Of a DNA stretch of 64,000 nucleotides, positions 33,705 through 44,863 are shown in pieces (positions within the stretch are counted from its first letter, which is position 1; every line of letters begins with the position of its first letter). The translations under genes and the position numbers were made by a program. The notes below the pieces were generated by a model that ran no database searches, was not told where the DNA came from, and saw nothing but the letters and a program-made list of their open reading frames with translations. The stretch comes from Tilletia caries (Eukaryota > Basidiomycota > Exobasidiomycetes > Tilletiales > Tilletiaceae). The DNA lies in NCBI GenBank assembly GCA_032718865.1, contig JALUTQ010000040.1:620001-684000 (forward strand), given 5' to 3'.

Positions 33705-33907
33705 GTCTGTGTGGAGAACTCAATGGTTGGAAGGGAAGAGTAGAGAATGGAGGGTTTGGACAGGTTTTGCTCGACCACTTCCACTCAGAATCGGGTCGAG
33801 TGCGCCCAGACCGCGTACGCGGTATAGTGCTTTAGCTCATTTGAGAGTTACAAGGTCTGGTGTTACCAGACTACTCATAGGGGTACCCGGGTACCGAAGT
33901 CCAAGCG

Positions 33908-34092
33908 CAAGGACCGTGCTGACCACTGATTTCCCTGCTCACCAGCTCACTTTCTATACATTCGCAACAATCGACGAGTACTGCTAATCCTTTCCTCCCT
34001 TTGCAAGTTGCACAAGCTTACAAATTGTCCACACTGATTCTTTCCTACTTTCCTTCTCCGTCCTCTGACCTCTCTCTTCAATTTACATCCCT
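33908..34092. repeat. dispersed repeat, copy 2 (direct)
   Basis: Nearly matches the reverse complement of 7679-7862 with a few substitutions. It begins 35 bp to the right of the 7 kb element and ends just before the first exon-like sequence of the next gene, so in both places it could act as a promoter/leader segment. Confidence 0.8.
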
Positions 34093-34110
34093 CTGGCCGT
34101 CAGCTCAGGT

Positions 34111-34877
34111 TTGGCAGCCCAGAGGCCAGAACGCCTCGGCCGCGCTCCATCTGCTCTCCGCCGCCGAAGGACTCCGCCGTTTCGTACCTTTCAACCGCGG
34201 CCGCACAGGCCACAGCAATCCACAAAATCGGGTACTGGCTTGGACTCTACCAGTACGTCTGTACTCCCCATCCCCACACTTCTCACTCCCACTTTGTGCT
34301 GAATTGCAGTACAGCTGTCGATTGTATTTTCGTCAGCTTTCTTCTTTCTCTGCCCTCTAACAGGCAACAAAGGACGCTCGACAGTCGACGACCATTGGAA
34401 ACAATCTTCCGAAGGGCATAAAGCGACCCACTGCGGATGCCCCCCTGGCCCTCCGCCATCAAGCAAGCGCGCCCGCGCCCAGAGGGATGGATGACGCATT
34501 GAGCTCTTCGAGGCTCCCGAAACCAAGTTCCGCCCCTCGATTGCTTCCTCCGCCAAGGATTCTGTCAGTATCACTTCCTCTTCCCGCTCCTTACATCTCT
34601 CATCCTTCTTTGTGAGTTATTCCAGAAGAAGCTAGGCTTCCATCGCCCCGAGCCCACCATTCTGGGCAATAGTGATGCCCTCCAGTCTCCAGCGCGTCAA
34701 CCCACCGGGAAAAGACGAAGCGTCACCGACAAGTCAAGTCCGGGATCGGCGGCTTCAGACAGCCCCTGCGACTCCGACGTCGGCGACGAGCACGAGTATG
34801 AGTACGAGTACGAGTGTGGTTCGGGTCTTACGCCATTTGCGACGGAGCAGCTGCAAACAGCTTGGTCGAGGAGCTAG
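34111..34877 (+). CDS. hypothetical disordered protein, model unresolved
   Basis: Exon-like blocks on one strand: GLAAQRPERLGRAPSALRRR (from the CAG near 34110), then GNNLPKGIKRPTADAPLALR...SSAPRLLPPPRIL, then KKLGFHRPEPTILGNSDALQ, GKRRSVTDKSSPGSAASDS, DEHEYEYEYECGSGLTPFA and a stop TAG at 34877. Basic, Pro/Ser-rich, then acidic with an EY repeat: likely disordered. No family recognised, first exon not found. A degraded related copy (AIELLEAPDTKSRPSGLG-like against ALSSSRLPKPSSAPRL in another frame) is visible at 35705-35790. Confidence 0.35.
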
Positions 34878-36118
34878 AGAGGCTGCGGGGATTGTTGCGT
34901 CTGCTTTCCGTGTGACAGCTGGGCCAATTGGGCAGGTGACCGAGTTGGAGGGGAGGAAGAACTAAGAAGTGAGTTTGAATCCCCCACTGCAATTCTGTCG
35001 TGATTGAGTGGTATGAATTGACTCTCCTTATCCGCTTAGGACTCCCGCACAGGAAGCCCTGATTGCCGTCCAAACAGGCAAACCGACGACCGGTGGCATC
35101 TCGAACAACCGTGAACCGGACTGAGACAACCATCGACCCAAGTGCGCAGAGAATGAGAGCTGACACGTACCGTCGTACACAATTAGCTGCCAATTAGCTG
35201 CCACGTTACTTACACTGCAGTCTGCAACAAACTGAAAGCCTGTCAACTCATCGTCCACAACTCACGAAGGGCCAGGAGTCAGGAGATGAAAAAGGCGACA
35301 TCCGTCACCGCGTCACCCTCGCTGTCCGAGCTGTTCTTTGTTGACCTCATCGCTTTCGTTGCCGTTTCTAAGGCATCACTGATCACTTATTTCTCAAAAT
35401 CTTATGTCGTAATGCCATCCGATCACTGCCGCTTTCCATATTTAGCTCAGTAGCTGACGCTTCTTCCTTTCTTACAGCTGTTGACTGTCTTTCCCTCTTT
35501 CATCTTCTGTCTCTATATGCTAGCAGGTAGCCAATACTTACTACTGTCCAAACTCCAATCGGTGTCCATTTCCGGTGAGCATCTATTCCAATACGCGCCA
35601 AGAAGCGCAAGCGGTGCTGCGAACGACCCCAAGCCCCCGGACCTCTGTTTAAGCCGCCTTATGAAGCAAGAGGGCCCGCGCCGAGAAGGACAAGAACGAT
35701 GATGATGCTATCGAGCTCCTAGAGGCTCCCGACACCAAGTCTCGCCCCTCGGGCCTCGGCTGCTTGCACCGTCAAGGCTTCTATCAGCACCACCTCCACT
35801 TTCCGCTGCTCCCAGAGCGTATCCATCGTTGTGAGTTGTGACCGCATTTGGACGCACTCCCTTTAGACCTCGGCCTGATCCTCTGCCACCGCCTCCCATA
35901 CCTCCTACGAGTTCTGACGGCGCACTGACCTCCGCGCCGCCAGCATAGCCGCCCTTGACAATGCCCACTCCAAATATTCATCTGAAGGTTTGCGTCATTG
36001 CGTGCTGAGGAGTGAAACAGTGAGTACTGAGTAGACGTGCATCAGCTGGGTGGAAGGAGGAGGAAGAAGGTGCAGGAGGCGGAGAACACTACTCACTATT
36101 TCTTCTTGACCTCACAGC
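34878..36118. other. gene debris
   Basis: Contains a decayed partial copy of the 34.5 kb exon (GAGCTC-TAGAGGCTCCCGA at about 35715) and otherwise short frames with no motif. Confidence 0.4.
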
Positions 36119-36546
36119 ATTCGTCACGGGCGGCACACCTCTGCGGATCGTGATCCTGCCCATCCGCCTAAGCAAGTCCGTCTTCTCCACCCTTTTCCCC
36201 TCCAAGCGCCCAAATACCGACACACCACATTCAGCGCCGCAGCCAGAGCCAGAACAGCACACACACACCATACACCGTAGGACCGATGTACAACCCTTCT
36301 CGCTCTCCAGTCTCCGCCTACGTCCTCACTGAAGACTCTTCTGCCGCCAAATATCAGCACGCCATCGTTCTCGCTCGCTGCGCACCTTCTGGGCCGCTCC
36401 ACTCCCCGCGTCGGACACTGATCAGATCAGGGAACAGTTCGCAGGTGTGGCACAGGCGGCCCTCTCTGGTGCGACGAGCGAGGCTTCTGCTGCTTCTGCT
36501 GCCACCGCCGCTGCTACTCCCACCGTGGCGCGCCTGGCGTCTCTAG
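36119..36546 (+). CDS. hypothetical protein, partial exons
   Basis: After a CACAG acceptor an exon reads FVTGGTPLRIVILPIRLSKS then VFSTLFPSKRPNTD; a later block in another frame reads DQIREQFAGVAQAALSGATS followed by an Ala-rich run and a stop TAG near 36546. Protein-like composition, no family recognised, joins not established. Confidence 0.25.
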
Positions 36547-37651
36547 GGACGCCTTAGCTCGACTACCATGGTCTCTCCCTCCTCCGTCAAGCTGGCGCGG
36601 ACGAAGGAGGCCCAAGTGAAGGACCCTGACTGGACTGCGGGTCTCGATGCACTTGCCGCCTTGCCGGTCGTAGGAAACGATGTGAAGGTATGACTATGTA
36701 AGGATGAGAATACATACAGAGTGGCGGAGAACATCGACCTGTCCTCCAGAGGGTTTGCGACTGACTCAATAGACCGTGACTCTCATGACCGCATGACCGG
36801 CCTTGAGGGGTTCTCGACTTCTCGCGTTTGAACATCTGAACATTTGAAGTCTGGACATACCAATAACCAATTAGTGAAACGTTTTTTGGGATAATTGTTA
36901 TTCTTGCTGCTTGCAGCCCAACAAGTAACGACGCGAAGCGCTCAATCTACTAGTAGCCTCATATTATCAGGCGTGCGTTGATGACCCTTGTCGGGTCCGA
37001 CAGCAAATTGCAAGTGAGACTTTGCGAAGCTGTGCGATGCACGCCTGATCTCAGATTACTAATAGGCACCTTGAACTGCAACCGCAACCCAACTTAGAGA
37101 AATCAGCGCTCGCCCAGCCCCGTCTGAGTGGTAAACCTTAAACTCCCCCTCGCCATCCTCACTCTCATCACCACTGCAAGCACGCACACACCCACACTGT
37201 ACCATATCCAAGCACTCAGGCAACCAGCTTGCAGCGTGCGCTCCTCAGCTTCGCGTCTTGTTCTCGTACAAGCTGACACACAAGCTGACAGAACGTGGTG
37301 CGTGACTTTCTCTCTTGGTGCTCGCTATCTGGAGACTGGAGGTCAGTCAGTCAGTGAAAGAAGTATGTAGATTACTTAGGGAGTGCCCTGCGAGGTGTGC
37401 GCTTGCTGTTGGGAATGTGGGAGCTCGATGTTGATGGGTGTGAGCGCGATCCATGGTCAGTTTGTGCGTGTGGTGTCGGTCGAAATTTCACTAAGTTGGG
37501 TTGCGGTTGCAGTTCAAGGTGGCTCTTAGTGATCTGAGCTCAGGCTGCCTTTGGCAGGTCCTCCGGAAGCCTCTAATGCAATTTGAAGCTCGGTCACGTG
37601 ACACGACACACGACACACGCCCTGCCACTGGCAGCCTGAGTTTCTGAGGCT
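36547..37651. other. intergenic, no gene seen
   Basis: Nothing coding that I can support. GCGTGCGTTGATG-type sequence around 36970 is partly mirrored by GCACGCCTGAT at 37040, a weak inverted repeat. Confidence 0.4.
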
Positions 37652-37828
37652 AGAGTTAAAGGGCTGCAAGCCGAACTGACGAAAAACCCAGGCCAAAAAC
37701 TTCCCGCGCCGCCTCGCGTCTGGCTGGGTGCTCCCCTTCAAGAGTTAAAGGGCTGCAAGCCGAACTGACGAAAACCCAGGCCAAAAACTTCCCGCGCCGC
37801 CTCGCGTCTGGCTGGGTGCCCCCCTTTT
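37652..37828. repeat. tandem duplication, two 88-89 bp units
   Basis: Units 37652-37740 and 37741-37828 both run AGAGTTAAAGGGCTGCAAGC ... CGTCTGGCTGGGTGC with one indel and a few end changes. The second unit ends one base before the stop codon of the minus-strand gene, so the pair forms its immediate 3' flank. Confidence 0.92.
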
Positions 37829-39511
37829 TCAATCGATATCCTCATCCCCGCCTCCGAAGAGCCCGTCATCGTCCTCCTCGTCCTCCTGTCTATCCTGCGC
37901 CGACAACGCTCGAGGCTGGTGCTCTCCCTCTGGCAGCCCTCCCGCTGTTGCTGTTGTTGCCGTCCCTAGTGATACCAGCTCCGTCGCGAGACCAGGGTGA
38001 TCGGCGGGACCGGGCTCGGTAGTGGAGGCAGCAGCGGCCGCCCTCTCTGCGGTCCAATTCTCCCACCGTTCGCGCTCTTCCCTCCCACTCTCCTCATCCT
38101 CGCCTTCCTCGTCCTCATCCTCCTCATCATCCAGATCTGCGCCCGGCCAAGTGTCGTTCTGCGCCTGTACAGCCATGGCGCGCTGGAGCATACTCTTCCC
38201 CCTGTTCTTCGCACCGGTGGCAGGAGGAGGTGGAGGAGGGGGAGGAGATGAGACGGCCACAACAGCAGCAGCCGCCGCAGCCGATGACGAGATAATCGAA
38301 GCCAACTCCTGGGCGAACATCGCACTCCCGCCCGCCCCGTGATTCGCCGTATGCGCAGACCCAGCAGCACTAGCACTCGATGCCAGGCTGGCTGAGGACG
38401 ACGATCCCTGTCCCTGTCCCTGTCGACGGGCCATCTCCTGCGCAGCGGAGATCGCAGCTGCCATTGCGCCTGTTGGCTGCTGTGATTGGGGATGGGAGTG
38501 GGAGTGGGAATGGGGAGGCGTCTGATGGACGACGGTGGTCTTCATTAATCGGAGTGCGTCGGCTGCTACTGCTTCGTTCGCCGCTCCTGCTCCGGCCCCT
38601 CCCGCAGAGGGTATGCGCGACTGATGAGATTGAGAGACGCTGGCTGCTTCTACTACGGCTGCGGCGGCGGCGGCTGCAGCAGCAGCTGCTTCGATCGCTG
38701 CTGGGTCGTTGGCTGTGCCTTCTGTATTTGCGCCTGCGCCTAGGAGTGGAAGTGCGGGTGTGAGTGTGGCGGAGGAGGAGGAGGGAGCGAAGGGAGGCGG
38801 TGGTGCGAGATGAGGGTCGGGAGCGGTATGCAGGGGTGCGATGATGAGTTCTTGTGGATAATGCGGGGCGTGCATGATGTTGCTGTCGCTACTGGTTGTC
38901 GGAGCGATGGAAGCTGAGGCGGAAGAGCGTGTGTTGCTCTTGGTGCGTTTGCGCCCTGTGCCCGTTGTTTCAGCTGGGGTGTGATCGATGGTGTTGTTCG
39001 CCTTGCGTTTGGAGAGCCGGGTGGTGCTTGTGGATGCTGATGTGGACGCAGATGCAGATGCGGATGCGGTTGATGCGCGTATGGCTGTGCGAGCCTGTAC
39101 GCCGTGTTCGACGCTCTGGACAGTGGCGCCCCTCTCGAAGAGGTCGTTGATACACTCTACGGCGACAGGATCGACGTCGTGGCCCATGCCCATATGGTTA
39201 TCGACAGTGGCCTTCCCATTCTTGTCCTTGAAAGCCCTGAGGGCGTGCGGGTAGAAGTAGTGCCTGACGTCTGGATCGGCGGCCTGGAGATGTGCGAGGA
39301 TGCGGTGCTGGATGTGGAGGAGGCGCTGTGGGGCGGGTAGGGATGGGTCGAAGAGCTGTTTGATGAGGTTGGAGGTGAAGACGAGGAGGTAGATGCGCTG
39401 GAGGGTGGGGAAGTTGCGTGCCTTGCGCTCGGTGGGTCCCTTCTTCTGCGGCGAGGGGGGGGCAGCAGCAGCAGCAGCAGCGGCGGCCTCGGATCCAGAC
39501 AGGTCGGCCAT
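37829..39511 (-). CDS. hypothetical nuclear-type protein, 560 residues
   Basis: Single-exon gene starting ATG GCC GAC at 39511 (MADLSGSEA). An N-terminal folded-looking region of about residues 30-130 contains FPTLQRIYLLVFTSNLIKQL, HIQHRILAHLQAADPDVRHY and DPVAVECINDLFERGATVQS. The rest is low complexity: Ser/Ala/Thr repeats, RLSKRKAN and GRKRTKSN (possible nuclear localisation signals), poly-Ala, a His-Ser repeat, poly-Pro, and an acidic tail (DDEEDEDEEGEDEES ... GGGDEDID). This layout suggests a transcription or chromatin factor, but I recognise no family. The long frames on the opposite strand mirror its repeats. Confidence 0.75.
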   Translation of the reverse strand: MADLSGSEAAAAAAAAAPPSPQKKGPTERKARNFPTLQRIYLLVFTSNLIKQLFDPSLPAPQRLLHIQHRILAHLQAADPDVRHYFYPHALRAFKDKNGKATVDNHMGMGHDVDPVAVECINDLFERGATVQSVEHGVQARTAIRASTASASASASTSASTSTTRLSKRKANNTIDHTPAETTGTGRKRTKSNTRSSASASIAPTTSSDSNIMHAPHYPQELIIAPLHTAPDPHLAPPPPFAPSSSSATLTPALPLLGAGANTEGTANDPAAIEAAAAAAAAAAAVVEAASVSQSHQSRIPSAGGAGAGAANEAVAADALRLMKTTVVHQTPPHSHSHSHPQSQQPTGAMAAAISAAQEMARRQGQGQGSSSSASLASSASAAGSAHTANHGAGGSAMFAQELASIISSSAAAAAAVVAVSSPPPPPPPPATGAKNRGKSMLQRAMAVQAQNDTWPGADLDDEEDEDEEGEDEESGREERERWENWTAERAAAAASTTEPGPADHPGLATELVSLGTATTATAGGLPEGEHQPRALSAQDRQEDEEDDDGLFGGGDEDID

Positions 39512-40093
39512 CGTCAGCGAGGAAGTCAATGTCGAGTGCGAGTGCGAGTGGGAGATGTGTTGCGCAACGACGATGCGAAGAGGGAGAGGGGGGGTTACGT
39601 TACTCGTGGTCTCACTGGGTAGTCTGAGTCTGAGTGTGAGTGTGAGTCTGAGTCTGTGTCCCCCACACAGCAGCGGAATGAATGAAGCGCAAGTTGGCTG
39701 CGACCGTTTAGTCTCGGAAGCGGCGCCCTGTGGGCGCCGTCTCGTGACAAACTTGGGGTTTCACAGTGGGAACCGCCGACGCAAACCTCGATTTTGCCCA
39801 TTTTCCAGGACGTGCTGCTCAGCACCGAGGGCACATATCCACCTCAACTAACCTGCAGCGGCTTTGACTGCACGCAAACTATCGCTACTCAGAGTTATAG
39901 GCCTTCAGTGAACTTTGTTGCGTTGTATGGTCCGGTGCCAGACACCCCTCAACGCTGGAAGGCCCTGTGAAGTGGAGTCTGTGAGCCCGATTCTGAGATC
40001 GGGTCATGAAATCGACACCTGGCCGGACACAAAAAAAAAGCGCGTGCTGTTGGGTCTACGCGCATCGCGCTTCGACTCTCGATGTGAATGATA
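39512..40093. other. upstream region of the 560-residue gene
   Basis: A (TGAGTC/TGAGTG)n microsatellite at about 39612-39655 lies on the promoter side. No coding sequence supported. Confidence 0.45.
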
Positions 40094-40572
40094 CGAGGTG
40101 GAGGACGAAAGTCTTCGAATGATTTCTGAAATACTTAGTGTTTACACTCAGAATCTTCAAACTTGGCTCTCAATTGAAGTCCACAACCAGTCAAACAACT
40201 TGTGAGCTGAAAGGTGGTAAGCATAGAACACACGAATAGGCACCTTTTTGCTCTTCAGAGCTGACTGCTTTTTGTCTGCGAATGGGTACGTGAGCAAAGT
40301 GTGAAAATCCGAGATTTTTATTCAATTAGTAAATTATTAAGTGATTTCATTTTGCTCCTAACCCTATTGAGAGTCGTCTTTTTCCCAGACAGAAACCGGT
40401 CCGACAACTTAAGAACAAAAGTTGCTCAAGTACACGCTGTATGATTTCCAGCTTTCCGCTCGCAAGTTGTTGTATTGGTTGTGGACTTCCTTTGAGAGCT
40501 CCGAAGGAGCGATTTGAGTGTAAACACTAAGTAAAATTGAGGTGCGTTCGAAGACTTTCGTCCTCCACCTCG
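40094..40572. mobile_element. TA-flanked foldback MITE, 479 bp
   Basis: Ends CGAGGTGGAGGACGAAAGTC (40094) and its complement finishing at 40572, flanked by TA on both sides (40092-40093 and 40573-40574). Inverted similarity extends about 145 bp inward (CTTAGTGTTTACACTCA, GAAGTCCACAACCA, ACAACTTG). No coding sequence. The TA flanks suggest a Tc1/mariner-type MITE. It ends 71 bp before the start codon of the second RecQ-like gene. Confidence 0.85.
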
Positions 40573-40642
40573 TAGGAGGGCAGAACCACATCCTCTTCCC
40601 TCTTCTTGAAACCTAATTTTTTTTCCGCAGCCAGAATTCAGA

Positions 40643-43122
40643 ATGCCTTTGCAGGATTTGAGCAACGCTCAAGACCGCCGCCGCCTGTTTTCTGACTTCG
40701 ACGAGTCTACAGATACGGATTCTCCAGCACCATCCAAACGGAGGCGTAGCGCTCGCCTTTCCGGGGTTTCTGACGCAGCTGCGATAGATGACGGTCTGCC
40801 GTCCGGTTCTGTGGCCTGTCCACGCCCGCAACCGTCACCTAGCTTTAACAGTGCTGCGCCCCTTCCCCAGCAAATCGAAACCCTCACCCTTCTCCTGCAG
40901 AAACATCGCAAAGATCCTACCTTTGCACCAAAATCATGGCAAATGACTGTCGCACTGATGTGCCTTCATGGGTGGGACGTCATTCTTGGGGCTTCCACTG
41001 GGTCTGGGAAGACACTGCCGATCGAGTTGATGGCGTTGGCGATGCCAGAGCGGACAATTGTCGTGGTCTGCCCTTTACTGTCCTTGGAAGCGGCGCATGT
41101 ACGTATTCTCATTCCGAACATACCTCATTTCGTCTACATTCTCATCATTGACGTTGAAAATCCTCATATCTGTCGTTCACAGGTGGCGCGATTCAAGGAT
41201 ACGGAAATCAAAGCGGTTTCTATGCATCAGATGATGAACGAGCGGGTGAATTCATCTTTGGTCTCGTCCCCTTCCGGCTCTGAGTGAGTAGCTAGAACGT
41301 TCTTGCGGTGTTGAGCGATTTTGGAGCTCATGCTGCATGCATATGCAAACCTCATCGTTCTCTTATTGTTATTATCAGAATACAGCGCTTGCGACGCGAA
41401 CACATCCGTGAAAAATCTCATTTTCAAGACACCCAACATCGTCTTCGCGTCACCGGAATCCATCCTGCTCAATCCGGCCGCTCAGACTGTGTTGCGCGAG
41501 GAAAGGTTCAGAAATCGCGTCTGCGCCCTGGTTGTCGACGAGGTGCACACGGTTGAGACGTGGGGCATCAAGGTCTCGAAGGGCTCTGAAACTGCCTTTC
41601 GCCCGGCCTTTAGCAAAATCCAAACCATTCGCGAGCGGATTGGGGGACACTTGCCCCTTCTCGCTTTGTCTGCCACCCTTCCGTCTTCGACGATCGAGAC
41701 TGTTCTGCCTCTGCTCGGTTTCGGCCACAAGCACCTTGCAGCTATTGATGCAGGTGTCGACAGGCCTAACGTCTCATATGGCGTCCGGACCATGCGCCAC
41801 TCAATCTCATCGTACCTTGATCTTCAGGACCTGTTTCGGCTTCCAACCACGCCCACAGCCGCAACTTCCGTTCCCAAGACCATCATATATATGAACACAC
41901 GAGCAGGAGCTTATGCAGCGGCCTTTGTTCTGCAGACTCATTTCGCTCGGCATGGTCACGCAAACATTGTCCGGCCTTTTACCGCCCTGACGTCGACCTC
42001 GTTAAAAATGCAGAAGCTCAGTCGCGATTTCCAGCCGGGAGGTCATCTGAGGGTCATGGTGGCGACGGAGGCAGGCGGGATGGGAATCGATTTCCCTGAC
42101 GTTGACATGGTGGTTCAATTTCAGATACCGGGAACGGCTTTGGATTTGGCCCAGCATTGGGGACGTGTAATTCGAAATCCAAAAGGTACTGAAGTCGCCA
42201 TCATGTTCGCGCAACCTTGGAGCACTCCGGCGCAGCCTGCCGTCGAAACCAACAAACGAACCAAGACGCAAATACAAGAGGCGGCGAGAAGAGAAGCACT
42301 GGACCCTGGGCTTCGGCGGATTACTGCGGGTGTGGAGTGTGTTAGGAAGGTGCTGGTGGAGAGCACAGGACTTGACGTCGGGAGAATTCCGGCCATGTTT
42401 CCCACATTCACACAGGTGACAGATGGCTTGGAGATGGATAATGAAAAGGAACAAGTGGAAACCCGATTCCGCCTGTATACGAAGGTGGTGGAGCAACCGC
42501 AGCAAAGCCCTGTGCAAGTTCCCCTACCCTGCTGCACGGTATGTGCGGGCGACGAGGTCTATTCTCGCTTCGACCTCCCTCTCCCTTCAACCCCTCTTCC
42601 TTCGACCCTCGACGAGGCGCCAATCACGCGTAGCGAGCCCGCCACCAGCACGGCCACGCATCCCGTCCCAAGAGCGCATACCGACGTGATTCCTGTCCAA
42701 GAGCATCTTGGAAGAGCTCTGGCGCAGTGGCGATGTGGGCCTCACGTCGGCAGCCTCGTTCCGTCGTTCCTGACCTTGCTCTGCGTCCTCCAGGACGAGG
42801 TCGCTACCCGCCTACTCAGTCGCCAGCGGACCTTCCAAGTCAATGAGTGCCGATTGGCCGGGTACGCTGGCCTTGGCGGCCTCCTTCGACCAGATGGCCC
42901 GCAACATCATCTTCGAGTCGAAGAAGCTCGGCCAGAATGTCGAGGTGTGGTCCTTGGCTCGGCGGGCGAGCTGCTTGACGGACACGTACGGCATCACAGG
43001 GTGTCAAGCAGAATGACGCCCACGTTACTGTCCATTACTACTACAACAACAAGACGGTGAACGGGAAGGACTTTGTCGGCTTCTTGCAGAGCAAGGATGA
43101 TCGGCTTGACTTCCTCGCCTAA
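40643..43122 (+). pseudogene. RecQ-like SF2 helicase (copy 2), decayed
   Basis: Starts MPLQDLSNAQD at 40643. Motifs: I GASTGSGKTLP, II VVDEVHTVETWG (DEVH instead of DEAH), III ALSATL, IV KTIIYMNTRAGA, V VMVATEAGGMGIDFPDVDMV, VI QHWGRVIRNPKG, in which the arginine-rich motif is degenerate compared with copy 1. Upstream FAPKSWQMTVAL aligns with the PKPWQVETVYRI of copy 1. The join between NSSLVSSPSGSE and SACDANTSVK is out of phase, and past about 42840 the homologous frame changes (ARNIIFESKKLGQNVEVW lies in another frame); a final block NDAHVTVHYYYNNKTVNGKD ends at TAA 43122. Several lesions, so inactive. Confidence 0.8.
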
Positions 43123-44863
43123 CAGGGTGTCGATCAGGTGTGTACATAGGGCTAAAAATTGTGACTGTTCCTCATTCAGACCCACCTGACGCAACACTGA
43201 CCATTTCCCACTTCTGGGCTTGAAGCCAAGGTGATGTGTTGCAGGTCAAGAGGTTGCTTGCGTAATGTCTACCAAGTTGCAGGCCGCAGCTCTCACGTTC
43301 CATCCTGTGCTTTTTCGCTAATAATTCCCACGTCTCTATCCGCTCCGCCTTCTTCTTACGCTCAAGTCTCAACTCAACAGTCATCACTCATCGCTCAAAG
43401 CATCACGTTCTTTACCTGCCTTTATTGCCATGTTCTTTTTTCCATCTTTCGCTTCCACACCTTTCTAGCAAGCTGCAATTTGCAAAGCATTGCGGGCCGC
43501 AGTCCATATTCTCAACAACCGATTTATGTGAGTGTTAGAGAGTATTTCCGTTCGCTACTACGCTGTTCTGACGTTCTGGCTCTTACTTCTGCTAGCGTCT
43601 CTCCAGTCTCCTGAATCTCCTAGAGACCGAGTAGCCGCCATCCTTGCGGGTGTCGAGGTCGATAGACATCCAGGAGCCCATTCCGTCCATATCCACCGTA
43701 CACTGGAACATGGACGGCATCTCCGTTCCTACTCCCTCCAGGGTTGTGCGTCCTTCTTCGTCTCCCCCCACAGCTCCACCATCCATCCGATCTAACGGCG
43801 TTACCCACTTGCGTCACGCCGCCGCCCAAGCAGGCAGCAGCAGCAGTAGTGAGTCGCGAGATCTTTTTAGGCACGTATAATTACCATGAGTGCCCTTCAG
43901 AGCAGCATTCTCAATCAACCAGTCACATCTATGCCTCTGTTTTCTGTTCCACACTTCCTCTTACTTCATCATTCATATTTCATGCAATTCGAGCCCATTA
44001 TTGATTGATTATCGATTGTCCATCGCCTGAATGCCGGAAGCCCGCCAGAATGCCACATGTTCATGACCGATTAGGTCAGTCCACATTCCACGGGCCACGG
44101 TTGGGCGGTGTGCCGAAGGCTCTTCCAGACTTGTCTGAAATGCATGCATGTTTGCCAAGTGTAAGATGAGGCGTTTGAAGTCTGTGCTCAACTCGAACAT
44201 TCATTCCCGACCTACACCGCCAAATGAAGTCGGGGACTCCCGAGATGCTAGAGCCGCAAGGCACTACAAAGACTACAGAAAAACGCCCCGGAGCCCTAGG
44301 GAAACGAGGCCTAGGAGTCACACTGGAGTCTCAAGGTCATGAGTGGCTAGGAGTAAATTTCATATCTTCATAACTGTGCATAGTAAAAGAGTGCTGTTGC
44401 GCGCCGTCGTCAAATCTTCATCCACTGCACCAGCTCAGCGCGACAGAATGCCATTTATCGTCGACAACAAAAATATGTTTTGGTATATATTGTAACAAAT
44501 AGAGTGATTTCTGTATCAAACGCTGATAGTATAGGTGGTAGTATGTATGTGTGGAAGTGGGTGTGGTGGCCAGTCGTGTGATCCATTCCCGCATGCGGAA
44601 TCAGAGCACGCGTATTGTTGCTGAGGCTCGGGGAGGAGGAGCAGAAGCTATCAGCGATCTCTTCCTTAGCTCGATATTGGGTTCTGCAAACTCACAGCTT
44701 CATCCCTCGCTCCGTCCTTCCCTCCTCTCCACGCTCCGCACCTGGGCCCGGGAATGTCTGCGAAAGCATGCTGGAATCATGAGTCATGTGAACTTCACTG
44801 GAGTGTACCTTAAAGATCGTACATACCGTGGCCCTGTTCTGTGAACCTTGCGATGGACCACCG
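43123..44863. other. spacer between the second helicase and its convergent partner
   Basis: In copy 1 this spacer is 69 bp; here it is about 1.7 kb, so an insertion is likely. Short Ser/Pro-rich frames (for example MDGISVPTPSRVVRPSSSPP near 43711) occur but I cannot assign them. No inverted-repeat pair found. Confidence 0.35.

Larger units (their letters stand above)
26846..33873. mobile_element. 7,028 bp transposon carrying RecQ-like helicase and DUF6589-like gene
   Basis: Left end TAGTCTGGTCACACCAGACC at 26846; right end complementary, GGTCTGGTGTTACCAGACTA, finishing at 33873. The perfect 10 bp direct repeat CTCATAGGGG flanks it (26836-26845 and 33874-33883). The outer 20 bp of each end is itself a small palindrome. 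A second GGTCTGG(A/G)CGCACTCGACCC-type motif lies about 75 bp inside the left end and about 70 bp inside the right end, and the right end also contains the palindrome CCGCGTACGCGG. The only genes inside are the two convergent ones listed separately, separated by 69 bp. No known transposase domain other than these is present. Confidence 0.9.

Noticed and set aside
26846..33873. Interpretation of the 7 kb element as a Helitron or retrotransposon
   Set aside because: No Rep/HUH motif, reverse transcriptase or integrase; terminal inverted repeats with a 10 bp duplication exclude Helitron insertion.
37966..39340. Several long open frames on the plus strand opposite the 560-residue gene
   Set aside because: They mirror its Ser, Ala and Gly repeats in antisense and have no start context or motif.
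43010..43122. Separate gene for the block NDAHVTVHYYYNNKTVNGKD
   Set aside because: It follows the frameshifted C-terminal part of helicase copy 2 directly, with no start codon or splice acceptor of its own; kept within the pseudogene.
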